The notes: generated by a model not told the origin, from the letters alone. 64,000 bases of DNA from Mucilaginibacter corticis (GCF_007558865.1 NZ_VLPK01000002.1:868001-932000), one strand, 5' to 3'; shown: positions 1 to 10,312, counted from the stretch's first letter. A program made the numbers and translations.

Positions 1-3000
1 GTATGGGTATTTCACGCTGGCTTTCAGCGTAATCCTTTTCATATTTTTCCCGCAGTCCGGTCACCCGGTCAATGGCATTGAGAAAATAGCGGGCCGCCAG
101 CTTTGGATTGTCTATGTTCGGGACGCCGTGGTTCCAGAGGTATTTGATACCGCTGGGCGATTCCGCGTACAGGTCATTTTTATTTTCATACTGGAACATG
201 CCGTTGCTTTCATAGGGTATCTTTTGTTGGCGCACATAGACATTAAATCCATGGATCGAACCAATTTTTTGTTCGTCCGGGCCCTGATAAGTCAGGTACA
301 ATTTATTGATAAACTTCCCGACGGCTTCGCTGTCAGCGCTGTGGAAATCGGTCAACGCTAACGCGTTGACTTTGGTGCCATCCTTATCAAAAATTAATGA
401 GTCTTTATATAATTTTTCATCCAGGATCAGTTTGTCCAGCGTTTCTTTGGTTTTTACGGCATCTTTTTCCACTTCCTGCAAGCGGTTCCTGCTGCGGGCG
501 ACTTCTTTAAAGTGGACGGACCTCGAGCCTTCGAGTACCACGACTTTCTTTTCGATTTTGGTTTTCTCCAGCAGGGAGGTATCCCCTGAAAGTATGGCGA
601 TATATTCTGAGAAGTTCATGCCGCTCTTTTCATCCATCGCGCCCTCGTCCAAAGTTCGAACGTTCAGCTCACAGTTTTTCATCTGGCTGATGAAAGTTTG
701 CTTGTTCTTGAGCAGGTTGAACTTGTAGTTGTCCAGTGACTGTTCGACGGCGTAGATGTAGTTCTTTACTTTGTTCCCGTAGTATTCTTTGGCAATCGTA
801 TTTCCTTGCCGTGCGCCGCGCCCGTCCCTTTGTTCCAGTTCAGCGGGTTTCCAGGGGATATCCAGGTGGTGCATGGCTACGATCCGTTTTTGAACATTTA
901 AACCGGTACCGGCTTTTTCAGTTGAGCCGATAAGGATCCGGATGTCACCCTGGTTCATTTTTCTGAATAGATCCGGCTTTTGCTTGTCGGTCCAGTCATG
1001 AATAAAAGTGATCTCATGTGCAGGGATGGAAAAATCCCTGACCAGTTTAATTTTTAGCGCATCATAAATATTGAAGGCATCAGGTTTTGGCGTGCCTATA
1101 TCGCTGAAAATGATCTGGGTGCCGCGATGAACGTTACTTTCGAAATAATGCTCTGCTACCCGGCGTGCGCTCACATTGACTTTGCTGCCGGGATGGTCTT
1201 CATAATCCTCGCTGATGAGCCGCATGTCGGCGGACATTTTCTTAGCGTAATTGGTTGCGATCAGCATCCGGGCATTATCTTCCTCTTGTGTCAGGGGTTT
1301 GCGGCCGATCAGCGTGGCATCGCCTGTTTTAGCGAAAGCCATGAGGTTAGCTATAAACTCCTCCTGGTCAGGGGTTGGTTTGATATTGACCAGGGATTCA
1401 TCCAAACCCGGTTTATCCAACTGGATATGCCGGGCTGTTTTGAAATCCGTGATGTCGTTATAAAATAAAGCCAGCTCGGGTACTTTAATAAAGTGCCGGA
1501 AGCGTTCCTTGGCAATGATCTCGTTGGTGACTGAATACTCAAAATCGACAGTTTTTCGGGCGAACACCGAGGCCCAGCCATCAAAGTTCTCGATCCGCTG
1601 CCGGGCCATTTCGTTGGGCCGCAGGTATTTAAAGATCAGGTACATTTCAGTAAGGCTGTTAGAGATGGGGGTACCTGATAGGAAGGTAACACATAAGTCG
1701 CTGTCAAACCGCTTTTGCAGGGTGCGGACAGCAAATAACATATTTAACGCCTTTTGGCTGCCTTCCTGGTTGCCCAAACCCGCTACCCGGTTGTGGCGGG
1801 TGGTGTAGGTCAGATTTTTGAACTTATGTGATTCGTCGACAAAAAGATGATCAACATTCGTTTGCTCGAAATTTACCCCGGTGTCTTTGCGGTTCTCTAT
1901 GGCGTATAAGATACCGTCAAGTTTAGTTTGCAGATTGTTCTTGCGGATCTGAAGGCCTTTCAGCATTTTACGGCTGATCTCGCCACCCAATTCTTCGAGG
2001 GTTGCCAGATCCTGCTCAATACTGTCCAGTTCCTGCGATAGTATTTGCCTTTGGATTTCCGGCGACTGCGGGATCTTACCGAACTGGTCATGGGTCATGA
2101 TGATGCAATCCCAGTTGTTATTTTTAATTTGGTGAAACAGGGTTTGTCGCTTAGCGGGTGAGAAATCATTTTCATTAGGCGCTAAAATTTTTGCTTTCGG
2201 GTAGGCCTTCCGGAAAGTATCCGCGATTTGTCCGACATTGGCTTTCAGCGCCAGGATCATGGGTTTCTGCACTATACCCAGGCGCTTCATTTCCATAGCG
2301 GCAATGATCATGGTCAATGTTTTGCCTAAGCCTACCTCATGGTCGATGAGCGCCCCGCGGTTCTGCATGATCCGCCAGGCGGCATTAACCTGGGACACAT
2401 ACAGGTTTTCGATCCCCAGTGCATTGCGGTCAAGCCCCGGGAATTTAAGGTGGCTGCCATCATATTCGCGAAGGACATAGCAATTGAATGTAGCGTTGTA
2501 CAAATGCTCCACGGCTTGTTTTTTATCATCCGGCAGATCGCGCAGCCAATCGCCGTACGCTGTACGGATCTTTTCAATCTTCTCGTGGCCCAGCTGTATG
2601 GCGTCGTTGTCAGGTACCCGCACCTCTTCGCCATTGACCATTTTGGTGTAGGTGAAATGTGGCGTGGTGTTTTCGAGCGCGTGTTCGAGCAGGGTATGGG
2701 CTTTCATTTTAATACCGGACCTGGGCAGCACCGAGAATTCTTCGTCAGTGATGGCATTACCCGCCGGATAACTGACTTTAAAAGTATCCGCGGATGAAAA
2801 GTATTCCACCCTGGTGGCCAGCCCAAATAATGAGCTTGCAAATTCCTGGTAGTAGGATGTAGGTAACCAGCGTTCACCAAGATTGAAATCCAGTAATTCA
2901 AACGGGATCTTTTCAGGCTGCACCCTTTGTATCGCGGCCAGGCTGCGCGCAAACTGCAAATGCTCCGGTTCATCTTTAACAGCTTGCTCAGCAAGCCGTA

Positions 3001-5275
3001 ATTTTTCGACAACATTGCCGGACAGATACGCGTCGGTGGTTACCCAGTTACTGAGCTGCGGATCGAGCAGGATCTGTTTTTCGAGCAGCCGGATGATCTC
3101 GGGTTCTGACAGGCTGGTCATTTGGCCGACATAGTTCAGGTCGACCCGCCCCATATCATTCAGGCTACGTGCAAGGGCCTCAGTGGGGTCATCTGTTTGC
3201 AGCATTTCCTGCTGGCGGTACACCGGCCCGTGAAAGATGTCGCTTTTTACCCAAACATCGTTTTCCCTGCGCTCCAGTGAAGAAATAATGGTAAAGCCAA
3301 AGGCCGGGTCATTGAGAATGCGCGAACGGTTGAATACTTTATTCAGCTCGCCATATTTTGCCAGGAATTCATCGTAAACCCCATTGAGCGCAAAGCGCTC
3401 CAGATTTTGGAGTGTTAAGGTGCGGGATTCTGCTTCGCTTAGCTCAACGTAAAGGTCGCGGACGGCAACATAACTTTTGTAGAAATCAATATCCTTTTGT
3501 TCTTCAAACGCGCTGAATAATGCTTTGCCGTCTTTGGGTTCCTCAATTAACCCGGCTTTGTTTCGGTGAATGACCAGCGTATCCTTTACATAATGAGGCC
3601 CGATATTTTCAACTTGGTCCGGCCGGTCTTCACCGAGACTAAAAGCCGGTTCCAGGCTGCGATCGCCTTCGTAGCGGAAGTCGTGTGCAAAGTTTTTAAG
3701 ACGGGCTGAGAGGACTTTTAATTCATAGGTCAGCGCATTTCCGGTCAGCCATTTGTTGGAGAAGCGGATTTCGGAAACATTGCTGAAGAGTTTATAATGA
3801 TAACGGCCGCTGTTTTTTGCCCTTGCAGTCAGCATAACGATACTTTCGTGTTCCGGGTGGTCGGTTGTCCGGATCGTGCTGATGATACGTGCCGAGGCAG
3901 GATCGATGGTGGCCTCATCAAGATCGCTCAAATAAGCTTGTGCACGGTCATTGCTTAGGGTTGGTGCCGCATCGAAAAGACCCAATTGCGCGACAGAATG
4001 GATGTTCCTGACCCTTGTTTCCGGCACCTGAGTAAATGTCAGCTGTTTTTGTTTTGAATTTGACGGAATTTCCGAACGAACATCAATATGTTCCCAACGC
4101 GTACGGTCAAAACGGCTGGCTAAACCTTCCGTGATCTGCTCTTGCAGCGGTCCGGCAAGGTCTTCCAGATCGCCATTCATCCAAATGGTCTGCGAGGGCT
4201 TGCCGTATTGGTTCGTACCGGCGCCGATCTCATCCGCTAAAATGAGTTCAGGGTGCCTTTCGAGGTAGGCATTTTGCGAAAAGGTGCCGGCGGAATTTTC
4301 TTGCTCAATAGTGTCAATCAATAAAGCTTCGTCAGCTGTGAACCCTTTTTTTTGGTTGTTTTTTTGAACCACCAACAGGTGACTTGGTGCCTCGACATTA
4401 GCGTTATCCTTCATCAGGTTATCCGGCAGAACCGATACGCTGATAAAATCAGCAGAGGTAAAAACAAGTTTCCGGGCTGTTTTATTAGCCGGCGCATTTA
4501 AAAAAGCGTCAGTCACCAGGTAGGCCAACAAGCCGCCGTCCCTCAACTTGTCCAGGCCCTTGGCAAAAAAGTAATTATGGATCCGGCTGGTAACAGGGCT
4601 GTTTTGATAAGCAGGGTCAAAAACAGATATGTTGCCAAAAGGGATATTGCTGGCAATTAGATCATACTGGCCGTTTTCGGATGCCGGAGTTTCTTCAAAG
4701 CCTATGTTCCAAATAGTGACATTATCCGATTGTGTTTTTAAATAAGCTTCCAGCACTTTGGCCGTCAGCCAGTCCTTTTCGACTGCGTTGACGTGGATAT
4801 CATCGAAAGCATTAAACGCTTCGGCAACAAACACGCCTGCCCCGGCGCTTGGCTCATAAATTCGTGCGGGATGGATCTTTTGTTCCCGTAAGGCGGCGTA
4901 AAGCGCCTGCGGCACGAACGCAGGCGTGTAAAAGGCAGTTAAAGAAGATCGTTGTAGATCATCAATGGCCTTTTTATAAGCCTCCGCATTTAGCCGCGTT
5001 TCTAAGGACTGGTGCAGCTCCATGACCAAAGAATACAGCCGCAGGTCGGCATCCGAAGCATTTCGCTTTTGCCACTCCTCAATCGATCCTTTTGCATAGA
5101 GAGCTGCCTTCAACCCGCCGAAACCGCAATAATTTTTAAGCACACGTGCCTCTTCCTCGTTGAACTGGCGCTTTCCGTCCCAATCCAGGCTGAGCCTGAT
5201 CGCCTCAATGTTGTTGCGTAGTTGCTTCGCTGCGTTAAATGCCATTTGCATGGGGTAAAATTGGCCGGAAGCCAT
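1..5275 (-). CDS. Giant N6-adenine methyltransferase-helicase (DarB-like), partial at left edge
   Basis: One open frame of 1,758 codons from ATG at 5275 runs off the left edge without a stop. The N-terminal third is a class I methyltransferase: an SAM-binding stretch ([10 protein letters not shown]) and a catalytic NIPFG tetrapeptide-type motif at residues 210-214. A superfamily 2 helicase follows: Walker A GLGKT at about 982-986, DESH box at 1147-1150 and motif [12 protein letters not shown] near 1482-1491. I checked that these motifs share one frame. Such methylase-helicase fusions are common on Bacteroidota conjugative elements and resemble the phage P1 DarB antirestriction protein; protection of transferred DNA is inferred, not shown. 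Two in-frame ATGs lie 24 and 30 bases downstream of the chosen start. Confidence 0.88.
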   Translation of the reverse strand, partial: MASGQFYPMQMAFNAAKQLRNNIEAIRLSLDWDGKRQFNEEEARVLKNYCGFGGLKAALYAKGSIEEWQKRNASDADLRLYSLVMELHQSLETRLNAEAYKKAIDDLQRSSLTAFYTPAFVPQALYAALREQKIHPARIYEPSAGAGVFVAEAFNAFDDIHVNAVEKDWLTAKVLEAYLKTQSDNVTIWNIGFEETPASENGQYDLIASNIPFGNISVFDPAYQNSPVTSRIHNYFFAKGLDKLRDGGLLAYLVTDAFLNAPANKTARKLVFTSADFISVSVLPDNLMKDNANVEAPSHLLVVQKNNQKKGFTADEALLIDTIEQENSAGTFSQNAYLERHPELILADEIGAGTNQYGKPSQTIWMNGDLEDLAGPLQEQITEGLASRFDRTRWEHIDVRSEIPSNSKQKQLTFTQVPETRVRNIHSVAQLGLFDAAPTLSNDRAQAYLSDLDEATIDPASARIISTIRTTDHPEHESIVMLTARAKNSGRYHYKLFSNVSEIRFSNKWLTGNALTYELKVLSARLKNFAHDFRYEGDRSLEPAFSLGEDRPDQVENIGPHYVKDTLVIHRNKAGLIEEPKDGKALFSAFEEQKDIDFYKSYVAVRDLYVELSEAESRTLTLQNLERFALNGVYDEFLAKYGELNKVFNRSRILNDPAFGFTIISSLERRENDVWVKSDIFHGPVYRQQEMLQTDDPTEALARSLNDMGRVDLNYVGQMTSLSEPEIIRLLEKQILLDPQLSNWVTTDAYLSGNVVEKLRLAEQAVKDEPEHLQFARSLAAIQRVQPEKIPFELLDFNLGERWLPTSYYQEFASSLFGLATRVEYFSSADTFKVSYPAGNAITDEEFSVLPRSGIKMKAHTLLEHALENTTPHFTYTKMVNGEEVRVPDNDAIQLGHEKIEKIRTAYGDWLRDLPDDKKQAVEHLYNATFNCYVLREYDGSHLKFPGLDRNALGIENLYVSQVNAAWRIMQNRGALIDHEVGLGKTLTMIIAAMEMKRLGIVQKPMILALKANVGQIADTFRKAYPKAKILAPNENDFSPAKRQTLFHQIKNNNWDCIIMTHDQFGKIPQSPEIQRQILSQELDSIEQDLATLEELGGEISRKMLKGLQIRKNNLQTKLDGILYAIENRKDTGVNFEQTNVDHLFVDESHKFKNLTYTTRHNRVAGLGNQEGSQKALNMLFAVRTLQKRFDSDLCVTFLSGTPISNSLTEMYLIFKYLRPNEMARQRIENFDGWASVFARKTVDFEYSVTNEIIAKERFRHFIKVPELALFYNDITDFKTARHIQLDKPGLDESLVNIKPTPDQEEFIANLMAFAKTGDATLIGRKPLTQEEDNARMLIATNYAKKMSADMRLISEDYEDHPGSKVNVSARRVAEHYFESNVHRGTQIIFSDIGTPKPDAFNIYDALKIKLVRDFSIPAHEITFIHDWTDKQKPDLFRKMNQGDIRILIGSTEKAGTGLNVQKRIVAMHHLDIPWKPAELEQRDGRGARQGNTIAKEYYGNKVKNYIYAVEQSLDNYKFNLLKNKQTFISQMKNCELNVRTLDEGAMDEKSGMNFSEYIAILSGDTSLLEKTKIEKKVVVLEGSRSVHFKEVARSRNRLQEVEKDAVKTKETLDKLILDEKLYKDSLIFDKDGTKVNALALTDFHSADSEAVGKFINKLYLTYQGPDEQKIGSIHGFNVYVRQQKIPYESNGMFQYENKNDLYAESPSGIKYLWNHGVPNIDNPKLAARYFLNAIDRVTGLREKYEKDYAESQREIPI

Positions 5276-5310
5276 GTGAAAAAGACGGATTAAAGCGCTT
5301 AGAAACGTGT

Positions 5311-5631
5311 CTAATCGTTTAGATATTCGGCGATCAGTGCAATAATAGAATAGCGCAGGAAACGGTCATCCTCATTTTTGGGAAACCCGGTATCACGCAT
5401 CAATCCTGAACAAAGTGTGACGAGGTTAATGACCTCGTAGTGAAGGATGCTGGCAGAAAAAAAACGGAGGTAGGTTTCTTCAAACTCTTCCTCCAATATG
5501 TTCGCGATATAATCATAGCGCAAACCAAGGGCTTCGCGGCCTTCGGCTTCGATCATGATTTCAAACGGATCGGACATGGGAATTTCTCCAGGCTCGGGGG
5601 ATGCCCGGCCGGGGTTAAATAATGTAGCCAT
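5311..5631 (-). CDS. Small acidic hypothetical protein
   Basis: A 106-residue acidic protein that I do not recognise. It is largely predicted helix ([19 protein letters not shown] and a C-terminal [11 protein letters not shown]), with no signal peptide or membrane segment. An alternative start at MSDPF (ATG at 5577) is preceded by GGAG eight bases upstream and is a serious competitor for the true start, since the first 18 residues are proline- and glycine-rich. It lies 35 bases upstream of the giant methylase-helicase gene and may be co-transcribed with it, which would make it a possible partner or accessory of that protein. Confidence 0.6.
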   Translation of the reverse strand: MATLFNPGRASPEPGEIPMSDPFEIMIEAEGREALGLRYDYIANILEEEFEETYLRFFSASILHYEVINLVTLCSGLMRDTGFPKNEDDRFLRYSIIALIAEYLND

Positions 5632-5640
5632 GATTTTAGG

Positions 5641-5670
5641 AAAATAAAAAAGCCGCTGGTTGAGCGGCTT
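5641..5670 (-). terminator. Rho-independent terminator after the phosphoesterase gene
   Basis: A perfect 8-base-pair stem (AAGCCGCT / AGCGGCTT, loop of 5) at 5650-5670 is followed on the minus strand by a U-rich tract. It sits just after the stop of the metallophosphoesterase gene, so it should separate that gene from the small ORF and the methylase-helicase gene to its left. Confidence 0.8.
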
Positions 5671-5676
5671 GCTGGT

Positions 5677-6444
5677 CTAAGAGATAATTTTTATTGTTTT
5701 TTGATGGTCGAATAATAGGTGCTCGTTGTTTCTCACGTACCCGAGTTGATTGGTGAGCATTGTTGTTTTACCGATTTTAAAATCAGCGATGTTTTGGTGA
5801 TGGTGCCCATAGATCCAATAGTCCGGGCCTTGTTCGTAAATATAATCCGTCAAATTAACTGCAAATGCTTCGTTCAATACATCGCCGAAATATTCAGGTG
5901 GGTAATTCATGAAAGTAGGCACATGGTGGGTCACTACTATTTTGATTAAGCGCGGATCGGCTGTTGCCAGTTCTTTTTTGATAAAGTTGACCGATTGTTG
6001 ATGAACCTCGTTTAAGTCTTCGCAAGTTAACCGGTTATCGTTCACACGGATGAGGTGGAAGTCATTCATCCTCCGCTGGATCTCGATCTGGTAGTTGGGC
6101 TTTATCTTTGTCCACATGGTGGCGAGTATCAGGTGAACATTGCCAACTGTTACCGCATAATCATTTACCAAAAATACATTCGGGCGAATTTCTTCGCAAA
6201 AAATACCTGACCTGTTGTTTAGTTTGGTGTTGTAATACTCGTGATTACCAGGGATCCAATAAGCCACACCGAAGTTTTCCGAAACATAATCGAAGAACCA
6301 ATCGTGGCCTTTCATGGATCTGAATTGTAGTATATCACCGCCCAATAGTAAAATATCCGCGCCCGGAGTCAATGGATTGGTTTTTAAGAAAAATTCATTT
6401 TCTATAAATTCAAGATGAAGATCGGAAGCGTATTGTATATTCAT
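5677..6444 (-). CDS. Calcineurin-like metallophosphoesterase
   Basis: A 255-residue metallophosphoesterase with the full set of metal-binding motifs: SDLHLEF (D-x-H), GGDIL, GNHEYY, VTHH and the C-terminal GHHH. This family uses a two-metal centre to cleave phosphomono- or diesters; the substrate cannot be read from sequence. There is no signal peptide, so it should be cytoplasmic. It is monocistronic: its own promoter with the TTATCTACCACCA motif lies upstream and a terminator directly downstream. The same motif precedes the unrelated PP2A-like phosphatases at 23-24 kb, linking these genes to one regulon. Confidence 0.85.
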   Translation of the reverse strand: MNIQYASDLHLEFIENEFFLKTNPLTPGADILLLGGDILQFRSMKGHDWFFDYVSENFGVAYWIPGNHEYYNTKLNNRSGIFCEEIRPNVFLVNDYAVTVGNVHLILATMWTKIKPNYQIEIQRRMNDFHLIRVNDNRLTCEDLNEVHQQSVNFIKKELATADPRLIKIVVTHHVPTFMNYPPEYFGDVLNEAFAVNLTDYIYEQGPDYWIYGHHHQNIADFKIGKTTMLTNQLGYVRNNEHLLFDHQKTIKIIS

Positions 6445-6448
6445 GACG

Positions 6449-6486
6449 CTAAATTATGCCCCCAAAAATCTACTGGTGGTAGATAA
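6449..6486 (-). promoter_or_regulatory. Motif-type promoter of the phosphoesterase gene
   Basis: On the minus strand the exact 13-mer TTATCTACCACCA (6474-6486) is followed by 17 bases, the -7-like box TAATTTAG (6449-6456), 4 bases and the ATG. This copy shares its exact geometry with those at 8177 and 24358. A start point at or next to the ATG, and hence a leaderless message, is inferred. Confidence 0.7.
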
Positions 6487-6504
6487 ACCGAGTTTCATTT
6501 GCTT

Positions 6505-7173
6505 TTACCTTGTAAAACTTGGGCTTTGACGTCCCCGCTCTATGGCTTCGATTATATCTTGCTTGATGAAAGTCCATTCCTTACCACGAAGGCATTGAGG
6601 ATCTTCGTCTTTATCGGCTGCTTCGAAATCGGTGAAGTTAGCCATAATTGTTTCAGGCTCGTGGGTATATTCAAATCTCGCACCGTGCAATGCCACCATT
6701 TGTTCGACCGAATAACTTTCAAGTAATTCGTGGATATCCCAAAAATCTTTTTTGCGCCCTTTTCTTTGTACAATATCCATCTTCATTGCAATAATTTCTT
6801 CCACCGTGGCCATGCGGATGTCGTTTTCGATAACCATTGGTTGGAAAAATGGATCCATTGCGTAAAATACGTCAACTTTTACACTGTTATATTTATCCTC
6901 GCCAATAATGTAACTCTTTCCAAGGCCGGGATCAGTGTTGATATCTCCAAGGATGTAAGGATAGTTCTTTAAAAAGTATTTTTCAATCGCCTTAAAATCT
7001 ATTGAACCATACGGGGAATCTGTAAACAGGTCAATATCGACAGACATACGGTGACCCAGCTGTAAACTCAACGAAGTTCCCCCAACAAGCCGAAAGTCTT
7101 TGAATTCGTCGGCGTGCATAGAACGAATCAATGTATCCCGTAATCGTGTATTAACTGTATCCCAATATAACAT
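6505..7173 (-). CDS. AbiEii/AbiGii-type nucleotidyltransferase toxin
   Basis: A 222-residue protein with the nucleotidyltransferase signature of the AbiEii (DUF1814) family: GGTSLSLQLGHR around residues 32-43, then SVDIDLF, giving the D-x-D metal pair. Members act as type IV toxin-antitoxin or abortive-infection toxins that transfer nucleotides, in some cases to tRNA. It starts one base after the stop of the HTH gene upstream, so the two form one operon in antitoxin-first order. A role in element maintenance or phage defence is inferred from family and context. Confidence 0.85.
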   Translation of the reverse strand: MLYWDTVNTRLRDTLIRSMHADEFKDFRLVGGTSLSLQLGHRMSVDIDLFTDSPYGSIDFKAIEKYFLKNYPYILGDINTDPGLGKSYIIGEDKYNSVKVDVFYAMDPFFQPMVIENDIRMATVEEIIAMKMDIVQRKGRKKDFWDIHELLESYSVEQMVALHGARFEYTHEPETIMANFTDFEAADKDEDPQCLRGKEWTFIKQDIIEAIERGRQSPSFTR

Positions 7174-7174
7174 A

Positions 7175-7669
7175 TTATCTTTTCAAATGAGGCATGATTG
7201 GCAGATTCCCGGATGCTGTCCGGTTAAGACCGGATAATATCTCGTTAACTTTTTCAATTCCATAATAGCGATCAATTTCGTTGCGCATTGCTTGATCGCC
7301 CCGCTCGTAAACACGTCTGATTACATATTCAGCCCTTTTTTCCCAATCTATTTTTGACATGTCAACATCCCAGAAAATAACCGGGGGAATGTTCGGGCCG
7401 GGCCCTTGGGTTCGCAAACGTTCCAACTTTAGATCGTAGTGGACCTGTAAGGTCATTAATGAACCTTCTTCAAGATCCAATGCCCTTTCAATTTTTAACG
7501 CTAAACCAATATTAAGACTGCGTTTACCTTTAAGTATAGCATTGAAAGTTTGCGGATGTTCAGGCAGCGCAAGCGCAAAAGGGCGCTGATTGATATTGCG
7601 TTTAGTGAGCAAACGTTCAATAACTTTACCGGGGTGAATACCTTTATATGATTCAAATTCTTGCGTCAT
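7175..7669 (-). CDS. HigA-like helix-turn-helix antitoxin
   Basis: A 164-residue protein whose N-terminus (YKGIHPGKVIERLL, then the NINQRPFA helix and NAILKGKRSLN recognition region) matches the HigA/XRE type of DNA-binding domain. The C-terminal half (WDVDMSKIDW, YVIRRVYERGD) is typical of HTH partners of AbiEii-like toxins. I chose ATG 7669 over an ATG at 7729, because the longer form would read through a palindrome and a strong promoter that sit directly before 7669. It should neutralise the downstream nucleotidyltransferase and repress the operon through that palindrome (inference). Confidence 0.82.
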   Translation of the reverse strand: MTQEFESYKGIHPGKVIERLLTKRNINQRPFALALPEHPQTFNAILKGKRSLNIGLALKIERALDLEEGSLMTLQVHYDLKLERLRTQGPGPNIPPVIFWDVDMSKIDWEKRAEYVIRRVYERGDQAMRNEIDRYYGIEKVNEILSGLNRTASGNLPIMPHLKR

Positions 7670-7672
7670 ATT

Positions 7673-7703
7673 CAAATGTAAGCAAATTTGCTTATATTTC
7701 AAA
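7673..7703 (-). promoter_or_regulatory. Promoter with embedded palindromic operator for the toxin-antitoxin operon
   Basis: On the minus strand TTTG (7700-7703), a 19-base spacer and TACATTTG (7673-7680) form an ideal Bacteroidota promoter. A perfect 16-base palindrome, TAAGCAAATTTGCTTA (7679-7694), fills the spacer and touches the -7 box, as expected for an autorepressor site. The ATG at 7669 lies 3 bases after the -7 box, so the message may be leaderless. Confidence 0.75.
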
Positions 7704-7748
7704 ATCGGGTTGTTTGGGTCCTGTAACATCGTAGAACTGATTGAAATT

Positions 7749-8147
7749 TTACATTTTTTGTCTGGAATGTCTTTCTGCGAAAGGTATCGCGCATGTTTCG
7801 CACAGGGTTTTAACCCACCTGTCGCCGCGAAGGTTTACTTTTTCTGTGCTTCCGCAAACTTCACATACTTTGAAGGAAAGTGCTTCGTATTCCATGATGA
7901 TGTCGGTGCAATTTCCTGTCAGACCTTCCGCATAAAAGCGCAGGCCGCCGAACTTTTCTTTGATTTGCCGGATCTCACGCGTCCAGCCTGCATCGATAAG
8001 TTTTTGAATGAGTTCGGCGATGAGCCCAAACCAGCCTTCGTTGCATTCAGGGCCATATTTATATACCGGTCCTTGTTCTTTGCGGTGTGAACAAATCAAT
8101 CCGCCCTCCATTTCCAGAAAATGATAAAATTCTGCTCTTGTCATCAT
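7749..8147 (-). CDS. Hypothetical protein with a CxxC...CxxC zinc-ribbon-like C-terminus
   Basis: A 132-residue cytoplasmic protein of no known function. The first part (HFLEMEGGLICSHR, NEGWFGLIAELIQKL, IRQIKEKFGGLRFY) is followed near residue 94 by CEVCG and, about 20 residues later, CETC, a spacing typical of a zinc ribbon. Similar small proteins occur on mobile elements and phages. The start is one of two tandem ATGs (8147 or 8144). It has its own copy of the 13-base promoter motif 29 bases upstream of the start codon, which places it in the same putative regulon as the phosphoesterases and relaxase. Confidence 0.72.
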   Translation of the reverse strand: MMTRAEFYHFLEMEGGLICSHRKEQGPVYKYGPECNEGWFGLIAELIQKLIDAGWTREIRQIKEKFGGLRFYAEGLTGNCTDIIMEYEALSFKVCEVCGSTEKVNLRGDRWVKTLCETCAIPFAERHSRQKM

Positions 8148-8151
8148 GAGG

Positions 8152-8189
8152 CAAAGCTCAGTGCTATTTTGCTTGGTGGTGGTAGATAA
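8152..8189 (-). promoter_or_regulatory. Motif-type promoter of the zinc-ribbon-like gene
   Basis: An exact TTATCTACCACCA (minus strand, 8177-8189) lies 17 bases before GAGCTTTG (8152-8159), a weaker match to TAnnTTTG, which is 4 bases from the ATG at 8147. The geometry is identical to the copies at 6474 and 24358. It lies immediately downstream of the traN stop codon, so it could also respond to read-through from the tra operon. Confidence 0.65.
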
Positions 8190-8190
8190 C

Positions 8191-9000
8191 TCAAAGATTT
8201 ATGGTGTCTGCTTCCAGGATGTCTTTGTAGCTGACAGATAGGGTGATGACGCGGCCGGAGATTTGTTTTTCACTGAGTTCTATGTTCAGTACTTTATTGC
8301 CGGGGAAGGAGATCTTTTTGAAAACGACGATGTTACGATAACTATGACGGAAGGCAGGCTGGTCGAACAGGATGAATTCGGGTTTGATTTCCAGGGATTG
8401 TACGTTGGTGGCCTTGGTGATCTTTTTGTCTTCGATTTTGAAACGTAGTTCGTCGATGTCGTATTTGAGGTTGCTGTTGTTTTCATAGCCCAACGACAGT
8501 AATACATAGTCGCCTGCACTATATACATGGAATAGATTCGCTTTCAGTCCAAACGCCTGGGCGGAAGTAACGGAATGGTTTTGTTTTTTGCAAAACAGGT
8601 TGATTGCGAGGTTTTTGAGTTGGGGCTGTGAGAGGCCGATGCCGGATATGTCCAGGGGTTTCATATCGGCCGGGTTGATGTCAATTTCGGTAACGGCGTT
8701 TCTGCCGCTGTCACAGGAAACGATATGGTATTGCGCGATGTATTTTTGGCCGGTGATAGTAACAATGGCATCCGCATGTTGCACGGAATCTTTGAGTTTA
8801 AGCCGCAATACGTTTTTGAGGGGCAGATCGCCGATGATGTTCTTCTGCGAGATATCAACGTATTGGATCGGCTCGGGTGATAGAAAATGCAGGGACAGGT
8901 TTCGCGGGAGCTCGATTACAGCTAGTTCGCTAACCTTGCGGTCCTGGGCATAGGAGTGGCTGATTGAAGCTGCCAGCAGGAATAATAGGATATTTTTCAT
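8191..9000 (-). CDS. traN: Conjugative transposon protein TraN
   Basis: A 269-residue protein with a signal peptide (MKNILLFLLAASISHSYAQ) that matches the Bacteroides TraN/DUF4138 family, including the beta-rich region after IELPRNLSLHFLSPEPIQY. TraN is thought to be the outer-membrane/periplasmic VirB9-like part of the mating channel, working with TraM. It is the last gene of the tra operon in this window; its start overlaps the traM stop by 4 bases. The usual downstream neighbours (traO and beyond) are absent here, replaced by accessory genes. Confidence 0.87.
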   Translation of the reverse strand: MKNILLFLLAASISHSYAQDRKVSELAVIELPRNLSLHFLSPEPIQYVDISQKNIIGDLPLKNVLRLKLKDSVQHADAIVTITGQKYIAQYHIVSCDSGRNAVTEIDINPADMKPLDISGIGLSQPQLKNLAINLFCKKQNHSVTSAQAFGLKANLFHVYSAGDYVLLSLGYENNSNLKYDIDELRFKIEDKKITKATNVQSLEIKPEFILFDQPAFRHSYRNIVVFKKISFPGNKVLNIELSEKQISGRVITLSVSYKDILEADTINL

Positions 9001-10061
9001 TTGTTTTCGGTATCAATTAAGTAGAGGTAAGAGTTGTATTTGATCTTGGCTTTGTCTTTTCGGATCAGCCCTGATATCGCCGAGGAGGTTGATTCAAACA
9101 TTTTGCCGATGGTGCTCATGACCAGCGAGGAATTGCCGTCCAGGCTTACGCCGTTAATGGTATTGGTTCCGAGGTCTTTGGTGAAATCCCGGAAAGAAGA
9201 TCCGGGGACGTAAAGCCCGGCCAGACCGTCGAGATCATAGACTTCCAGTTTGACAGGGAGTATTTTACTACCGTAAAGAATGCTCCGGACAGCCAGGTTC
9301 ACCCGCTGCCCGGAAAAACCCGAGATCAGCGCGTAGAGGTAGGTGCCTTTAGTGATCAGGCAGCCGCCAGCGTTGATATCGTCAAGGAGGCGCAGGCGGA
9401 TGCGGGAACCGGCATAACCCGTCAGGTTTTCATCGATGACCACTTTGATGGGGTCATCTGTGCCGCGGGGCGCGATGGTGTTAAATTCTGGAACGGTTGC
9501 TTTAGCCTTTTGAACTGCCAGGGCGGGCGGGATTTTTTGCTGTGTCTGGGCCGCGGCTTTTTTTTGCTCCGCTTTGACGGCGGGGTCGTTGGCCTTGTTC
9601 ATGCTGTCGATGTAGGTCATTTGCTGCCGGAAGGTTTGCATGGGATCGTTTGCAACGGGTGCTCCCGGTGTTTGTGGTTCCGCTTTCCGTTCAACATGAT
9701 TGAGCGCCTGGGCCATCACCTGGTCGCTTTGGTGGGACTTCAGCGTGCGGTTGATGGAGTCCAGGAGCTTTTTTTGTTTGTCAAAGGCTGGCTCGCCGAA
9801 AGGCTCCGCGGGTAAAACGCCCACCGCGCCGCGGCCGTCGGCATCTTTGTAGGAACTGCGGTAGGCGTCCAGTTTGTTTTCGAGTTGCTTTTTCCGGACA
9901 TCTGCTGAAACGTCGCCGACGTTGCTGTTCAGCCCGTTTTCTTTTTTGACAGGTCCGGTCTTTTTACCAAAGGTGCTTTGGTAGATAAAAAAGAAGAGGC
10001 AGAGGAAAGGCAGCAGGATAACCGGGACGATGTACTTTGGTTGTTTGAAGTTGATTTTCAT
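8997..10061 (-). CDS. traM: Conjugative transposon protein TraM
   Basis: A 354-residue VirB10-like protein. One membrane segment lies at about residues 11-30 (VPVILLPFLCLFFFIYQ), followed by a long, low-complexity periplasmic linker rich in K, A, Q and P. A conserved C-terminal domain contains GSRIRLRLLDDINAGGCLITKGTYLYA, shortened here, with the typical region after PIKVVIDENLTG. In Bacteroides-type transfer systems TraM links inner and outer membrane parts of the channel. It overlaps both neighbours by 4 bases, indicating translational coupling. Confidence 0.87.
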   Translation of the reverse strand: MKINFKQPKYIVPVILLPFLCLFFFIYQSTFGKKTGPVKKENGLNSNVGDVSADVRKKQLENKLDAYRSSYKDADGRGAVGVLPAEPFGEPAFDKQKKLLDSINRTLKSHQSDQVMAQALNHVERKAEPQTPGAPVANDPMQTFRQQMTYIDSMNKANDPAVKAEQKKAAAQTQQKIPPALAVQKAKATVPEFNTIAPRGTDDPIKVVIDENLTGYAGSRIRLRLLDDINAGGCLITKGTYLYALISGFSGQRVNLAVRSILYGSKILPVKLEVYDLDGLAGLYVPGSSFRDFTKDLGTNTINGVSLDGNSSLVMSTIGKMFESTSSAISGLIRKDKAKIKYNSYLYLIDTENK

Positions 10062-10312
10062 GGCTTGCGTTTTTTTTGAAAAAGGGCCGGTATCTTGTCA
10101 GCGGGCGGATCGGGCCGGCGGAAGATGGTGAAACAAAGAATAGCCGACGAAACCAACAGGATAACCATGAGCCAATACAAAAGACGCGGATAGCTGGCGG
10201 CCAGTCGTCTGAAAATTGTTTTAAGGTGATCAAACTGTGGCGCCAGTTCACGGCTGAGTTCGGTGACGAGGCTCGCCCCCGGGTCCCGCTTAGAAGTTAT
10301 TTTTTTGAACAT
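10058..10312 (-). CDS. traL: TraL-like small membrane protein
   Basis: An 84-residue protein with one membrane segment (LLYWLMVILLVSSAILCFTIF, about residues 45-64) flanked by charged ends. Its size, topology and place between TraK and TraM fit TraL of Bacteroides conjugative transposons; sequence similarity alone would not decide it. It overlaps traM by 4 bases and traK by 23 bases. Confidence 0.65.
   Translation of the reverse strand: MFKKITSKRDPGASLVTELSRELAPQFDHLKTIFRRLAASYPRLLYWLMVILLVSSAILCFTIFRRPDPPADKIPALFQKKRKP

Noticed and set aside
1127..1468. Plus-strand frames of 70-150 codons throughout 1-5,275
   Set aside because: They lie opposite the methylase-helicase gene, whose frame is continuous and carries all catalytic motifs.
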